NCBI GenBank assembly: GCA_036365145.1
Contig: JAEOAD010002231.1
Span: forward strand, 868,001-932,000
Length of the DNA stretch: 64,000 nucleotides
Source of the DNA: Orientallactaga sibirica
Taxonomy: Eukaryota; Chordata; Mammalia; Rodentia; Dipodidae
Direction of reading: 5' to 3'
Every line of letters starts with the position of its first letter. The first letter of the stretch is position 1. Shown here piece by piece: positions 34,669 through 47,235 of this stretch. Both the position numbers and the translations under genes were made by a program. The notes under the pieces were generated by a model that saw only the letters and a program-made list of their open reading frames with translations, did no database searches and was not told the origin of the DNA.

Positions 34669-34976
34669 GGATGTCTGCCTTCTTTCTTAAGAACAAACTC
34701 CTCTGCAGACATTTGTTATGCCCTATCAGTTAGTTGAGGTAATGTCCAAATTTAGGTTAAAAGGACCAATTTCCCTTGGTTCTTCCAGTGTCTAAAACTT
34801 AGCTTATGCAAAAGGGCTGTTTTTAGACTGTAATCAAGTAGGATATGGAGCAACTGGTCTTGGAAGACAGTAACAAATCAGCCTTTGCATGCAGAGCACT
34901 TGGGCCAAGGCTTACAGCCAAGTCTTGAGAAAACACTATCAGAAATTCTACATGAAGTCCTTGAAAACCCAGGTAT
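34669..34976. other. Unassigned stretch
   Basis: No repeat or coding signal recognised. Confidence 0.4.
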
Positions 34977-35078
34977 GGGGTTGGAGAGACCATTCAGTGG
35001 TTAAGGTGTATGCTTGCTAACCCTAATGCGCCTGGAGGCCCTGGCATATCCAATCTCTCCTTACAAAAAAAAAAAAAT
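34977..35078 (+). mobile_element. tRNA-derived SINE, internally deleted
   Basis: GGGGTTGGAGAGACCATTCA head joined to CTGGAGGCCCTGGCATATCC. The B-box region is missing. Confidence 0.8.
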
Positions 35079-35220
35079 GGGGGTTGGTGCATGCCTTTAA
35101 TCACAGCACTCAGGAGGCAGAAGTAGGATGGCCCAGGGTTCAAGGCCAGCCTGAGACTGACTACATAGTGAATTCCAGGCCAGCCTCAGTGAGAACCTAC
35201 CTCAAAAGACCTTTAAAAAA
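35079..35220 (+). mobile_element. B1 SINE, 5'-truncated
   Basis: GGGGTTGGTGCATGCCTTTA to GAACCTACCTCAAAAG. Confidence 0.87.
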
Positions 35221-35225
35221 AGCCA

Positions 35226-35468
35226 GGGGCTGGAGAGATGGCTTAGCGGTTAAGGCGCCTGCCTGCTAAGAACCTGGTTCCAATCTCCAGGTCCCACCTT
35301 TAGCCAGATGCAAAGTGATGCAAGGACTCAATGCTGCACTTGCCCACAAGGAGGCGCACGCATCTGGATTTTCGTTCACAGCAGTTGAGAGGACTGCTGG
35401 CAGGCCCATTTATATCTGTCTTCCTCACACACACACAAAAAGCAATTAAAAAAAAAAAAAAAAAAAAA
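35226..35468 (+). mobile_element. tRNA-derived SINE, long variant subfamily
   Basis: GGGGCTGGAGAGATGGCTTA head, then the variant body TCCAATCTCCAGGTCCCACC and CAGCAGTTGAGAGGACTGCT, and a poly(A) tail. Confidence 0.92.
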
Positions 35469-35469
35469 G

Positions 35470-35575
35470 TCAGGTATGGGGCACATGTCTTTCATCCCAT
35501 CAACTGGGGAGGCTAGGGTAGGAGGACACCATCTGGGCCAGAGAGACCCTGCTGTGAACAAAAACCAAGTCACCT
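35470..35575 (+). mobile_element. B1 SINE, diverged fragment
   Basis: TCAGGTATGGGGCACATGTC ... GGAGGCTAGGGTAGGAGGAC ... GGGCCAGAGAGACCCTGCTG. Confidence 0.6.
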
Positions 35576-35821
35576 GTGCCAATACTGTGCAGTTACAAAA
35601 AGCCCCCATTTTCATGTCCCGACCTGGACTCCAAGTTCAAGATGAGTACCACTACACCCACGACCTAGGGTTTCACATGCAGTAGCTCACTGGTTGTTGA
35701 ACAAGGTGCTTTGAACCTCTAATAGACCATTTTCCAATGAACTTAAGAGTACTTAAATATGGAATACAAAAAGCTTCATTACAAATAACCTAAAGATCAG
35801 GGTTTCTGACTTGGCCTAATG

Positions 35822-36005
35822 GGAGCTGGAGAGATGCCTTAGTGCTGAAAGGTACTCCTTTGATCCCCGTATCCACATAAAGCCAGATGCACCAAGTGCC
35901 ATGTGTGCGTGTATGCGTCTGGAGCTCATTTGCAGCAGCAGGCCTTGGCACGCCCTGGCACGCCCGTACTCTCTGCCTGTCTCTCTCAAAAACAAAACAA
36001 AACAA
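35822..36005 (+). mobile_element. tRNA-derived SINE
   Basis: GGAGCTGGAGAGATGCCTTA head, CTTTGATCCCC B box, AAAAACAAAACAAAAC tail. It lies just downstream of the RPL34 3' end. Confidence 0.88.
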
Positions 36006-36214
36006 ATCTGGGTATAGTCCTTAACACTGGTTTGGGCAGGGGTGGAGTCTGGCTCGAGGAGACCCTGTCATACAGCTATCAAAGGATAGTAATCATTGAC
36101 CTCCAACTATTATTTTCTTTGGGAAAAAAAGTTAACAACTATCAATCATGGAATCCTCAAATACTGGAAACCAAACCCCAAATATTAAAGCAAAACAACA
36201 GAATAAGCATAAAG

Positions 36215-36240
36215 CCACAAAATAAGCCTTGGTTTTTATT
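36215..36240 (-). terminator. RPL34 polyadenylation signal and 3' end
   Basis: The complement of 36235-36240 is AATAAA, about 20 bases after the RPL34 stop. Cleavage is expected some 15-25 bases further on, near 36215. Confidence 0.8.
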
Positions 36241-36259
36241 ATTTAAAAAAGCTTCATAT

Positions 36260-39190
<2,931 letters not shown>

Positions 39191-39439
39191 CTACATGAAA
39201 ATTAAAATGAATGTAATCACTGTAAGCATGTCACATCTCAAAGCATCATCACATAATTTATAATATCCCTGACACAACACCCTTGCATTAAAGTCTCTAA
39301 AGAATCCCACATTTAAATACTTGCGCTTAGAGGTGAGTGACAAGAGGCAATGAATATTTGTTCTCCTGTTGTCAATCAGATGTGGGGCCCAGTTAAGGCT
39401 CCTTTCTCAGTATGTTTTGTACACAGAGCCAGGAAGCTT

Positions 39440-39545
39440 ATTTTATTTTTTATTTTTTTGGTGGAAGTCTCACTCTAGCACAGACTGACCTGGAACTCAC
39501 TCTATAGCTCCTCCTCGAACTGATGGCGATCCTACCCCCAGTCTC
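39440..39545 (-). mobile_element. B1 SINE, partial, in RPL34 intron 1
   Basis: TTTTTTTGGTGGAAGTCTCA ... GACTGACCTGGAACTCACTC ... GATGGCGATCCTACC. Confidence 0.75.
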
Positions 39546-39879
39546 CATTTAAAAGGGGATTTCTACCTCGTTTATACAAATGACCATAAGTGTATCTGGT
39601 CCAACACAGTGCCTGATAAGGGAATCTACCTGTTCCCTAGCTTTTCCAGTTTAAAACAGCCTCTTTAATGGCAACTGCGTTTATCATCCCACGTAAACAC
39701 TGAGAACACACGGCGTTGTTATTTAATAGGATATACAATATATAAACGACCCCGCCTTTGCGGTGCTGAGTTTCCAACTCCAGGCCTGGCCCCAAGTTCA
39801 GCACAGGCAAGACCCACCCATCAAATCTTCCCTCCAGATTTGTCAGCACTTCACTGCCGAACTGTACTTGACCGAAACC

Positions 39880-40450
39880 ATGCACAGAAGCCCAGTGTCC
39901 ACCGCAAGAAGCTGCAATTCCGTCTGCACCGCCTTCCCGCCTCTCCCCCGCAGACACTGCGGGCCCCGCCAGCCAGCCAGCCCGCGCAGTTAGTGACCCG
40001 GCATAACAACCACGACCTAGGACGGCTGCTCGCGGCGGCGGAAGGCTGGGAGGAGCGAGGGGTTTTCGGAACCTACAACCACAGGCCTTGCTCCCCACTG
40101 GCCCTTGCCTGCCCCTCACCCTCACCCCGGCTCACAGCTCGGCCCCTGAGGACGCCAGGCTCGCGCGGCTCCGCGGATGGCGGCCGATTGTCAAGAAGAC
40201 TGACACACCGAGAAGAACCAAGCTGCCATACCTCTAAACACCGGCTCCGGAAGAGGAAAAGGAAGGGGCGTACCAGTTCAAAGGTCAAGCGTGACTGCGC
40301 CGGACAGGAAGTTGCGTCAGAGTAGGTGTTGTGTCGCAGAGTGCGTCGCCATGTTGTACGGAATCCGACTCACCGCCCCTTGTAGGCGGGAAAGCGTAGC
40401 TCTGCGCTGCTTCCATACAGCGAGAATGTGGCCTGGCGGTGCTTAACCAA
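39880..40450 (-). promoter_or_regulatory. RPL34 CpG-rich promoter
   Basis: The densest CpG stretch in the gene's neighbourhood, spanning exon 1 and the start of intron 1. About 40 bases upstream of the start are an ETS-type ACAGGAAGT (40304-40312) and an adjacent TTGCGTCAG (ATF/CRE-like half site). There is no TATA box at the usual distance, as is common for ribosomal protein promoters. Open frames across this GC-rich DNA (39637-40125, 39840-40325) are not genes. Confidence 0.8.
40232..40266 (-). other. RPL34: RPL34 untranslated exon 1 with 5'TOP start
   Basis: On the minus strand CCTTCCTTTTCCTCTTCCGG begins the transcript with a pyrimidine run, the 5'TOP motif that places ribosomal protein mRNAs under mTOR/LARP1 translational control. 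The exon ends TTTAGAG before donor GTATGG (40226-40231). Intron 1 then runs to the acceptor at 39191. The exact start base is inferred. Confidence 0.82.
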
Positions 40451-40689
40451 GCCGAGGAGAGGTTTTGGATCGCTGTAGAAGTAAACGCAAATGACAGGAA
40501 CCCAGAAAGGAGCGAGACTGAACCCCTTCCTTCGTGATCATAGTCACTACAACGCATTTAGCCCCAGTGCCTGCTCTGGCCTTAGACCTGGTGTTTCAAT
40601 CCCCACTGACACTTCATATGGTGACCTTCTAGGCTGGGGATCTTCTCTTGACATTTATTCAAACATAAACTTTACAAACAAATTAGACA
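40451..40689. other. Upstream flank of RPL34
   Basis: Unassigned. In human a divergent lncRNA starts on this side of the promoter. Nothing in the sequence proves one here. Confidence 0.35.
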
Positions 40690-40885
40690 TTTAATCCAGC
40701 ATCTGCTAATTACTAGCTTTGTTACCTTGGGCAAGTTCTTAAATTTTTCAGAAGAAGGTATTTGTAGTAAGTACCCTTGCAGTGTTAGGTCATGATCAAA
40801 GGAATCCTGACGTGAAAGCACTTAGCCCAGAGTCTTACAAAGAGTAATTATGCAATAAATGGTAGTTAATCTTATGATTATGTAC
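40690..40885 (+). mobile_element. MIR (ancient mammalian SINE)
   Basis: CTAGCTTTGTTACCTTGGGCAAGTTCTT, AAGCACTTAGCCCAGAGTCT and GCAATAAATGGTAGTTAATC follow the MIR consensus in order over nearly its full length. Confidence 0.85.
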
Positions 40886-41099
40886 AAAGAGCTACTTGGG
40901 TGGTAAAGTTTGATGTGTGTGATGAAAACAAGAGAGAGGGAAGCCCTCTAAACGGATATGCTAAAGCTTACATTATGGTTCTATTTGTATTTTCCTGAAA
41001 ATTGGTCCATAGTTTTCATTATATTGTCAGAATTCACGACTTCCAAAAAAGTAAAGAACAATTTCCTTGGACTCTAAGGAAGAATGCAAAAATAAATAA

Positions 41100-41262
41100 A
41101 TAAAATAAAGCCTTCGAAGTAGAGTCTCACTCTAGCTCAGGTTGACCTGGAATTCACTCTGTAGTTCTCAGGGTGGCTTTGAATTCACAGCGATTCTCTT
41201 ATCTTTGCCTCCCAAGTACTGGGATTAAAGGTATGTGCCACCACGCCTGGGTACCTTTAACT
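41100..41262 (-). mobile_element. B1 SINE
   Basis: GAAGTAGAGTCTCACTCTAG to GTGCCACCACGCCTGGG. Confidence 0.92.
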
Positions 41263-41322
41263 TTTTAGCACGGTAAACATGCTGACTTATTTGGAGAGTC
41301 CTCTTAGCAATTACACATATAG

Positions 41323-41704
41323 AGCTGGAGAAATGGCTTAGTGGTTAAGACACTTGCTTACAAAGACTAAGGTCCCAGGTTTGATTCTCCAGATCCCATG
41401 TAAGCCAGATGCACATGGTGGCGCATGCATCTGAGTTTTTTGTTTGTTTGTTTGTTGTTTTGCGAGGTAGGGTCTCACTCTGGTCCAGGCTGACCTGGAA
41501 TTCACTATGTAGTCTCAGGGTGGCCTTGAACTCATGGCGATCCTCCTACCTCTGCCTCCCAAGTGCTGGGATTAAAGGCGTGCGCCACCACGCCCGGCTG
41601 CATCTGAGTTTGTTTGCGGTGGCTAGAGGCCCTGGTGTGCCCATTCCTTCCCACCCTGCCCCCGTCTCTAATAAAAAAATAAAAATAAATCTTAAAAAAA
41701 AAAG
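41323..41704 (+). mobile_element. tRNA-derived SINE split by a B1
   Basis: The head GAGCTGGAGAAATGGCTTAG runs to GCATCTGAGTTTTTTG. After the B1 it resumes as GCATCTGAGTTTGTTTGCGG to an AAATAAATC tail. The repeated GCATCTGAGTTT is the B1 target duplication. Confidence 0.94.
41437..41600 (-). mobile_element. B1 SINE inside a tRNA SINE
   Basis: TTGCGAGGTAGGGTCTCACT to GCGCCACCACGCCCGGC, near consensus and therefore young. Confidence 0.95.
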
Positions 41705-42160
41705 AAATTACGCCTGCAGGGATAGATGATGCACTATGTAGTAGCAACTGGGCCTTCAGCTGTTTTAACAGGCATCTCTGGAATTAAGCGGACTCCTGGA
41801 ATTAAGGGGGCTTGTTTTTCCTCTGCACCTGCCTTTCCCTGGGCTGCTGCCCTTTGATCAGTTTCATGAAGATGAGGGTGGTGTCAGAAGGAAGACATTC
41901 AGAAGGAGGGTTTGGGTAAAGTACTTCAGTGCCCCCCAACTTTCCTTTAAGTTTTCAGTCTAACTGGCTGTGAAACTGAGAACTAGGAAGGTGACTGAGG
42001 ACAGGTGTCCTGTCATAAACTGTGAGGCCTGGTTATTCCATGACATCCTGCACCTCTGTTGGGACTATAGGTAGAAGGTCCTGGTGACAGCCTTCCCTCT
42101 GCTTCCCTCAGCTGCTTTCATCTTTCCCAGTACTTTGATTTTTGTCTTCTGGAATTCTTT
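41705..42160. other. Unassigned stretch
   Basis: No repeat or coding signal recognised. Confidence 0.45.
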
Positions 42161-42164
42161 CTTT

Positions 42165-42377
42165 TTTTAAAGTATTTATTTTTATTTATTAATTTGAGAG
42201 AGAGAGAGAGGCAGATAGAGACAATGGGCGTGCCAGGGCCTCCAGCCACTGCAAGCAAACTCCAGATGCATGTGCCACCTTGTGCATCTGGCTTATGTGG
42301 GTCCTGGGCAAGCGAACCTGGATCTTCTGGCTTTGAAGGCAAGGGCCTTAACTGCTAAGCCATCCCTCCAGCCAATC
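42165..42377 (-). mobile_element. tRNA-derived SINE
   Basis: TTTATTTTTATTTATTAATT tail, GGGCGTGCCAGGGCCTCCAG, end GCTAAGCCATCCCTCCAGCC. Confidence 0.94.
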
Positions 42378-42518
42378 TTTTCTTTCTTTCTTTCTTTCCT
42401 TCCTTCTTTCTTTCTTTCTTTCTTTCCCTTCCTTCCTTCCTTCCTTCCTTCCTTCCTTCCTTCCTTCCTTCCTTCCCTCCCTCCCTCCCCCCTTCCTTCC
42501 TTCTTTCTTCCTTCCTTT
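42378..42518. repeat. Polypyrimidine tract (TTTC/TTCC)n
   Basis: About 140 bases of nearly pure C/T on the plus strand: (TTTC)n, then (TTCC)n, then (CTCC)n. Confidence 0.97.
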
Positions 42519-42520
42519 TT

Positions 42521-42655
42521 AGACATAGGGCCTCAGTCTAGCCCAGGCTGACCTAGAATTCACTATGTAGTCTCAGGCTGGCCTCGAACTCACAGCTCCT
42601 ACCTCTGCCTCCCAAATGCTGAGGTTTAAGGCATGAAGCACCATGCCCAGCTTAA
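42521..42655 (-). mobile_element. B1 SINE
   Basis: TAGACATAGGGCCTCAGTCT to AAGCACCATGCCCAGC. The CT tract is probably its expanded tail. Confidence 0.9.
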
Positions 42656-42667
42656 ATTACATTTAAA

Positions 42668-42832
42668 TTTTTTTTGTTGTTGTTGTTGTTTTTCAAGGTA
42701 GGGTCTCACTCTGGTCCAGGCTGACCTGGAATTCACTATGTAGTCTCAGGGTGGCCTCGAACTCATGGTGATCCTCCTACCTTTGCCTCCCAAGTGCTGG
42801 GATTAAAGGCGTGCACCACCACACCTGGTTTT
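42668..42832 (-). mobile_element. B1 SINE
   Basis: (TTG)n tail, TTTCAAGGTAGGGTCTCACT to GCACCACCACACCTGG. Confidence 0.94.
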
Positions 42833-42837
42833 AAAAA

Positions 42838-43026
42838 TATTGTTGTTTAATTGCAAATAGAGAAAGAAAGAGAGGAGAATGTGTACATGACTTGCCATTG
42901 CAAACAAATCCCAGATGTATGCACCACTTTGTACATCTGCCTTTACATGGGTACTGGGGAATTGAACACAGGCTATGAGGCTTTGCAAGCAAGTGCCTCA
43001 ACCACTGAGGCATCTCTTCAGCCCTG
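42838..43026 (-). mobile_element. tRNA-derived SINE
   Basis: AATTGCAAATAGAGAAAGAA start, end CCACTGAGGCATCTCTTCAG. Confidence 0.88.
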
Positions 43027-43327
43027 TAATTTTAAACTAATTTTAAAGGGATTCTAAATAGATCACCTCCATGTTATGCCTTTCTAGTTCTTATGCTCCC
43101 TGTCCAATCCCTCTGGCTGGTATCTTAATATTAAATAGTAGTGAGAAAATAGAACTTTGGGCTAGTTTCTCACTTTAGCAGGAAAGCTTTTTGTGTTTTT
43201 ACATTAAGGGTTAAGAAAACAGTGAATGATTATAGTTGCTTTGTTTTCTTTTATGTCAGTAATGAGTATTGGATTTATAAATTTATTTCTCATTTTCTAC
43301 TTAGTTATAATTAAGAATGTCTCCTTA
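43027..43327. other. Unassigned stretch
   Basis: No repeat or coding signal recognised. Confidence 0.4.
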
Positions 43328-43548
43328 AGCCTGCAGAAATGGCTTAGTGGTTAAGGTATTTGCCATCAAAGCCTATAGACCCAGGGCTTGATTTCCCAGG
43401 ACCCAAATATGCCAGCTGCACATGGTAGTGCATGTGTCTAGAGTTTGTTTGCAGTGACTAGAGGCCCTGGTGTGACCATATTCTGTCTTCTCCATCCCCA
43501 TCTCCCTCTCTCTCAAATAATTAAGTAAATAAAATATTTAAAAAATTA
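43328..43548 (+). mobile_element. tRNA-derived SINE
   Basis: AGCCTGCAGAAATGGCTTAG head, CTTGATTTCCC B box, AAATAATTAAGTAAAT tail. Confidence 0.9.
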
Positions 43549-43568
43549 AAACTAAAAAATAATAAAAG

Positions 43569-43735
43569 AGGCTGGGTATGGTGGTGCAGGCCTTTAATCC
43601 CAGCACTCAGGAGGCAGAGGTAGGAGGACCACTGTGAATTTGAGGCCACCCTGTACATAGTGAATTCCAGGTCAGGCTAGAGTGAGACCTTGAAAAACCA
43701 TAATAATAATAATAAATAAAATAATAAAATAAAAG
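43569..43735 (+). mobile_element. B1 SINE
   Basis: AGGCTGGGTATGGTGGTGCA to GAGTGAGACCTTGAAAAACC with (AAT)n tail. Confidence 0.92.
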
Positions 43736-43992
43736 AGTGTCTCCTTAGATCAACTTGTGTAGTCAATAATATTTTGGGGACAAAGGGATCTTGCTTCTAA
43801 CATGTACAAAGGCATTCCTTTACCTAATACGCTAATTGTGAACTGAACTGAAGTTTCTGCAAAGTAGCCATACTTGTGTTAAGCTTTCAAGGCTGATTGA
43901 CAATTAGAATTTCAGTGATTGTGCTGGAATGTGGCAGATCCATAGCCAAGTTATGTTGGGTTGTTTTAGCCCCTATTAGAATATAAAAGGAA
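43736..43992. other. Unassigned stretch
   Basis: No repeat or coding signal recognised. Confidence 0.4.
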
Positions 43993-44178
43993 TCGTGGTG
44001 CAGGCCTTTAATCCCAGCACTCAGGAGGTAGAGGTAGGAGGACCACTGTGAGTTCCAGGATACCCTGAGACTACATAGTGAATTCCAGGCCAGCCTGGAC
44101 TAGAGTGAGACCCTACCTCGAAAAACCAAACCCAAACCAAACCAAACCAAAACAAAACAAAAAAACAAACAATGTAAA
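43993..44178 (+). mobile_element. B1 SINE, 5'-truncated
   Basis: TCGTGGTGCAGGCCTTTAAT to ACCCTACCTCGAAAAACC with (AAACC)n tail. It borders the left arm of the inverted duplication. Confidence 0.92.
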
Positions 44179-44189
44179 ACGAGACTTCT

Positions 44190-44690
44190 AGCTAAGCATG
44201 TCTTCCAATGAAGCCTCTAGCAGAGAACTTTCCATTTTTCCTGTAACACCCATACTTGCTGTTTCCAATGTATTTGAAGATTGCTTTGGTTTGTGGATTC
44301 ATTTTGTTCTATAACTACAAAAATTTTACAAAATTGTTATCATGCTGGAACACGGCATGTGGACTAACCTAAACCTATGTAACTGGGCCATGGTCACTCA
44401 TAGTTGCCTCCAGAATAAACTATCTTTAATTCCTTTTAAGGTGAGAGCTGTGATTTTAAAAGCTTTTAAAAAATTATTTATTTATTTTGGAGAGAAATGG
44501 AGAGAGAGAGAAAGAGACAGATAGAGAGAGAGAATGGGTGCTCCAGGACCTCCAATCTCTCAAGACGAACTCCAGACTAATGTGTCACTTTGTGCATCTG
44601 GCTTATGTGGGTAATGGGGAAATTGAACCTGGATCCTTAAGCTTTGAGGCAAGTGCCTTAACTGCTAAACCATCTCTCTAGCCCTAATTT
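44190..44690 (+). repeat. Inverted duplication, left arm
   Basis: The reverse complement of 44190-44475 matches 45604-46053 (outside a B1 insert) at roughly four bases in five, from AGCTAAGCATGTCTTCCAATG outward to GAGAGCTGTGATTTTAAAAGC inward. The tRNA SINE that follows (44470-44690, minus) also has its counterpart at 45375-45600 (plus), with shared differences from consensus, AAGCTTAAGGA and GGTTCGTCT-like. The SINE was therefore present before the duplication. Confidence 0.82.
44470..44690 (-). mobile_element. tRNA-derived SINE in the left arm
   Basis: ATTATTTATTTATTTTGGAG tail, GGGTGCTCCAGGACCTCCAA, end GCTAAACCATCTCTCTAGCC. Confidence 0.93.
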
Positions 44691-44734
44691 TTTTTATTGA
44701 TAATTTTCATCCATGTACATAATATATTTTGATC

Positions 44735-44932
44735 ATTAAAAAAATATTTATGTACAAACAGAGAGAGAGAAAAGAGAGGGACAGAAAAGGCACATCATGG
44801 CTTCCAACCCTTGTAAAGGAACTCCATATGCATGTGTCACCTTGTGCATCTGGATTTACATGGGTTCTGGGGAATCAGACCTGGGTTGTTAGGTTTTTCA
44901 GGGACGTGCCTTAACCGCCTTAACCTTATTTT
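44735..44932 (-). mobile_element. tRNA-derived SINE in the spacer
   Basis: AAAAATATTTATGTACAAAC, GA-rich tract, CCTTGTGCATCTGGATTTAC, ending in CGTGCCTTAACCGCC. The head is truncated. Confidence 0.87.
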
Positions 44933-44937
44933 TGTTT

Positions 44938-45092
44938 TTTATTATTTTGGTTTTTCAAGATAGGGTCTCACAGTAGCTCAGGCTGACCTGGAATTCACTA
45001 TGTAGTCTCAGGGTGGTCTCGAGCTCTTGGCAATCCTCCTACCTCTGCCTACCAAGTGCTGGGATTAAAGGTGTGTACCACCATGCCTGACT
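44938..45092 (-). mobile_element. B1 SINE in the spacer
   Basis: TTTTGGTTTTTCAAGATAGG to GTACCACCATGCCTGAC. It appears to interrupt the tRNA SINE head. Confidence 0.92.
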
Positions 45093-45093
45093 T

Positions 45094-45362
45094 TTTTTTT
45101 TTTTAAATTATTTTATTTATTTTTTGGAGAGAGACACAGGGAGAGACAGACACACAGAGAGAGGGAGACAGAGAATGGGTGAGCCAGCAGTCTCAGCTGC
45201 TGTGAACGAAATCCAGATATGTGCGCCCCCTTGTGGGCAAGTGCAGCATTGCGCCCTTGCATCATTTTGCATCTGGCTAAACGTGGGACCTGGAGATTGG
45301 AACCCGGTTCTTAGGCTTAGCAGGCAGGCGCCTTAACCACTAAGCCATCTCTCCAGCCCCTG
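45094..45362 (-). mobile_element. tRNA-derived SINE, long variant, in the spacer
   Basis: GGGTGAGCCAGCAGTCTCAG, CCCTTGTGGGCAAGTGCAGC, CTGGCTAAACGTGGGACCTG, end CACTAAGCCATCTCTCCAGC. Confidence 0.94.
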
Positions 45363-45384
45363 ACTTTTTTAAATGCTGTTTTAT

Positions 45385-45598
45385 TAGACAGATGGCTTAG
45401 TGGTTAAAGCACTTGCCTCGAAGCTTAAGGACCCAGGTTCAGTTTCTCCAGTATCCACGTAAGTCAGATGCACAAGGTGGCGAATGCCTCTGGGGTTCGT
45501 CTGGAGTGGCTAGAGGCCCTGGAGCACCCATTCTAACTCTCTGTCAGCCTTTCTCTGTCTCTCAATCCCTTTCTCTCTCAAATAAATAATTTTTTAAA
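45385..45598 (+). mobile_element. tRNA-derived SINE in the right arm
   Basis: AGACAGATGGCTTAGTGGTT head, GGTTCAGTTTCTCC B box, AAATAAATAATTTTTTAAAG tail. Confidence 0.93.
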
Positions 45599-45617
45599 GC
45601 TTTAAAAATCACAGGTC

Positions 45618-45752
45618 TCACCAGGCGTGGTGACGCATGCCTTTAATCCGAGCACTCGGGAGGCAGAGGTAGGAGGTTGCTGAGAGTTTGAGGCCACCCT
45701 GAGACTACAAAGTGAATTCCAGGTCAGCCTGAGCTAGAGTGAGACCATACCT

Positions 45753-45794
<42 letters not shown>
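45618..45794 (+). mobile_element. B1 SINE with a poly(A) tail of about 41 bases
   Basis: CACCAGGCGTGGTGACGCAT to CATACCTC plus an unbroken A tail. The long pure tail suggests recent insertion. Confidence 0.94.
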
Positions 45795-45797
<3 letters not shown>

Positions 45798-46053
45798 CAG
45801 CTCTCATCTTAAAAGGAATTAGAGAGAGTTTATTCTGGAGGCAAATATGGGTGACCATGGCCCAGGAACACAGGTTAGGTTACTCCACATTCCATGTTCC
45901 ATCATGCTAACAATTTTGTGAAATTTTTGTAGTTATAGAACTCCACAAACCAAAGCAATCTCCAAATAAATTGGGAGCATCAAGTAGGCGTGTTACAGCA
46001 AAATGGAGAACTCCCTGCGATATGCCTCGTCTGAAGACATGCCTAGCTCCCTA

Positions 46054-46225
46054 GTGCTGGGATTAAAGGCGAGTCCCACCACATCTGGCTTGTTTTGTTT
46101 TTTGAGGCAGGGTCTCGCTCTAGCCTTGATTGACCTGGAACTCACTCTGTAGCCCCAGAATAGGCTCAACTCTCAGAGATCCTCTTAAGTCAGCCTCTGG
46201 AGTACTGGGATTAAAGGTGTGCACT
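46054..46225 (-). mobile_element. B1 fragments
   Basis: A short head fragment CTAGTGCTGGGATTAAAGGC (about 46052-46090), then a fuller minus-strand B1 TTTTGTTTTTTGAGGCAGGG to GGTGTGCACTCA. Confidence 0.85.
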
Positions 46226-46228
46226 CAA

Positions 46229-46333
46229 CAGATAGGTGGATCACCTGAGTTTGAGGCCACCCTGAGACTACATTCCAGGTTAGCCTGGGTTAGAGCAAGA
46301 CCCTACCTCAAAAAACTATGGAAAAAAAAAAAC
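46229..46333 (+). mobile_element. B1 SINE, 5'-truncated
   Basis: GATAGGTGGATCACCTGAGT to ACCCTACCTCAAAAAACT. Head to head with the preceding B1. Confidence 0.85.
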
Positions 46334-46464
46334 TATTTTTATATGTGACTGGATAGGGATTAGAGCCATTTAAGGAATAGTGAGCAGAAACATTTGTGTT
46401 GACCATCTTATTAAAGATGACCTTTTTGTTTTGTTATTTCTTTTTATAAAAATATTTTAAAAAC

Positions 46465-46602
46465 CGGGTGTGGTGGCACACGCCTTTAATCCCAGCACTT
46501 GGGAGGCAGAGGTAGGAGGATCCCTATGAGTTCAAGGCCACCATGAGACTACATAGTGAATTCCAGGTCAGCCTGAGCTAAAGTGAGACCCTACCTCAAA
46601 AA

Positions 46603-46640
<38 letters not shown>
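46465..46640 (+). mobile_element. B1 SINE with a poly(A) tail of about 37 bases
   Basis: ACCGGGTGTGGTGGCACACG to ACCCTACCTCAAAAACAAAA and a long A run. Confidence 0.95.
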
Positions 46641-46642
<2 letters not shown>

Positions 46643-46658
46643 AAAAATTTTAAAAAAG

Positions 46659-46868
46659 GGCTGGGGAGATGGCTTAGTGGTTAAAGCATTTGTCTGCAAA
46701 GCTAAAAGTCTTAGGTTTGATTCCCCGGGACCCATGTAAAGCCAGATGTACAAAATGGTACATGCATCTGCAGTTCATTTGCAGTGGCTGGCAGCCCTGG
46801 TGTGTCCATTCTCTCTGTCTCTCTTCTCTTTCTGCTTGCAAATAAATAAATAAAATTTAACAACAAAA
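46659..46868 (+). mobile_element. tRNA-derived SINE
   Basis: GGGCTGGGGAGATGGCTTAG head, GGTTTGATTCCCC B box, AAATAAATAAATAAAATTT tail. Confidence 0.94.
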
Positions 46869-46875
46869 AAAATTT

Positions 46876-47030
46876 AAGCAGGGTATGGTGGCATATGCCT
46901 TTAATCCCAGCACTCAGGAGGCAGAGGTAGGAGGATCACCATGACTTCGAGACCACCCTGAGACTACATAGTGAATTCCAGGTCAGCCTGGGATAGAGTG
47001 AGACCCTACCTTGAAAAAACAAACAAAAAA
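46876..47030 (+). mobile_element. B1 SINE
   Basis: AGCAGGGTATGGTGGCATAT to ACCCTACCTTGAAAAAAC. Confidence 0.94.
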
Positions 47031-47232
47031 TAGTTTATTTATTTACTTATTTGAGAGTGAGAGAGACGGATAGAGAGAGAATGGACACACCAGAGCCTAT
47101 AGCCACTGTAAATGAATCCCAGATCTATGTGCCACCTTGTGCATCTGCCTTAAGTGGGTCCTGGGAAATCAATACTGGGTCCTTTGGCTTTGCAGTCAAG
47201 TGCCTTAAGCATTAAGCCATCTCTCCAGCCTG
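47031..47232 (-). mobile_element. tRNA-derived SINE
   Basis: TTTATTTATTTACTTATTTG tail, end GCATTAAGCCATCTCTCCAG. Confidence 0.93.
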
Positions 47233-47235
47233 ATC

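Larger units (their letters stand above)
45375..46053 (+). repeat. Inverted duplication, right arm
   Basis: Order is SINE (45385-45595, plus), unique arm sequence starting TTTAAAGCTTTAAAAATCAC, a B1 insert (45618-45794) and the rest of the arm to GACATGCCTAGCT at 46053. This mirrors the left arm outward. AAAAATCACAGGTCTCA and AAAAATCACAGCTCTCA flank the B1 as its target duplication, so the B1 inserted after the duplication. Confidence 0.82.

Noticed and set aside
39637..40325. Open frames of 162 and 161 codons around the RPL34 promoter
   Set aside because: GC-rich promoter DNA has few stops. The frames overlap RPL34 exon 1 and show no domain.
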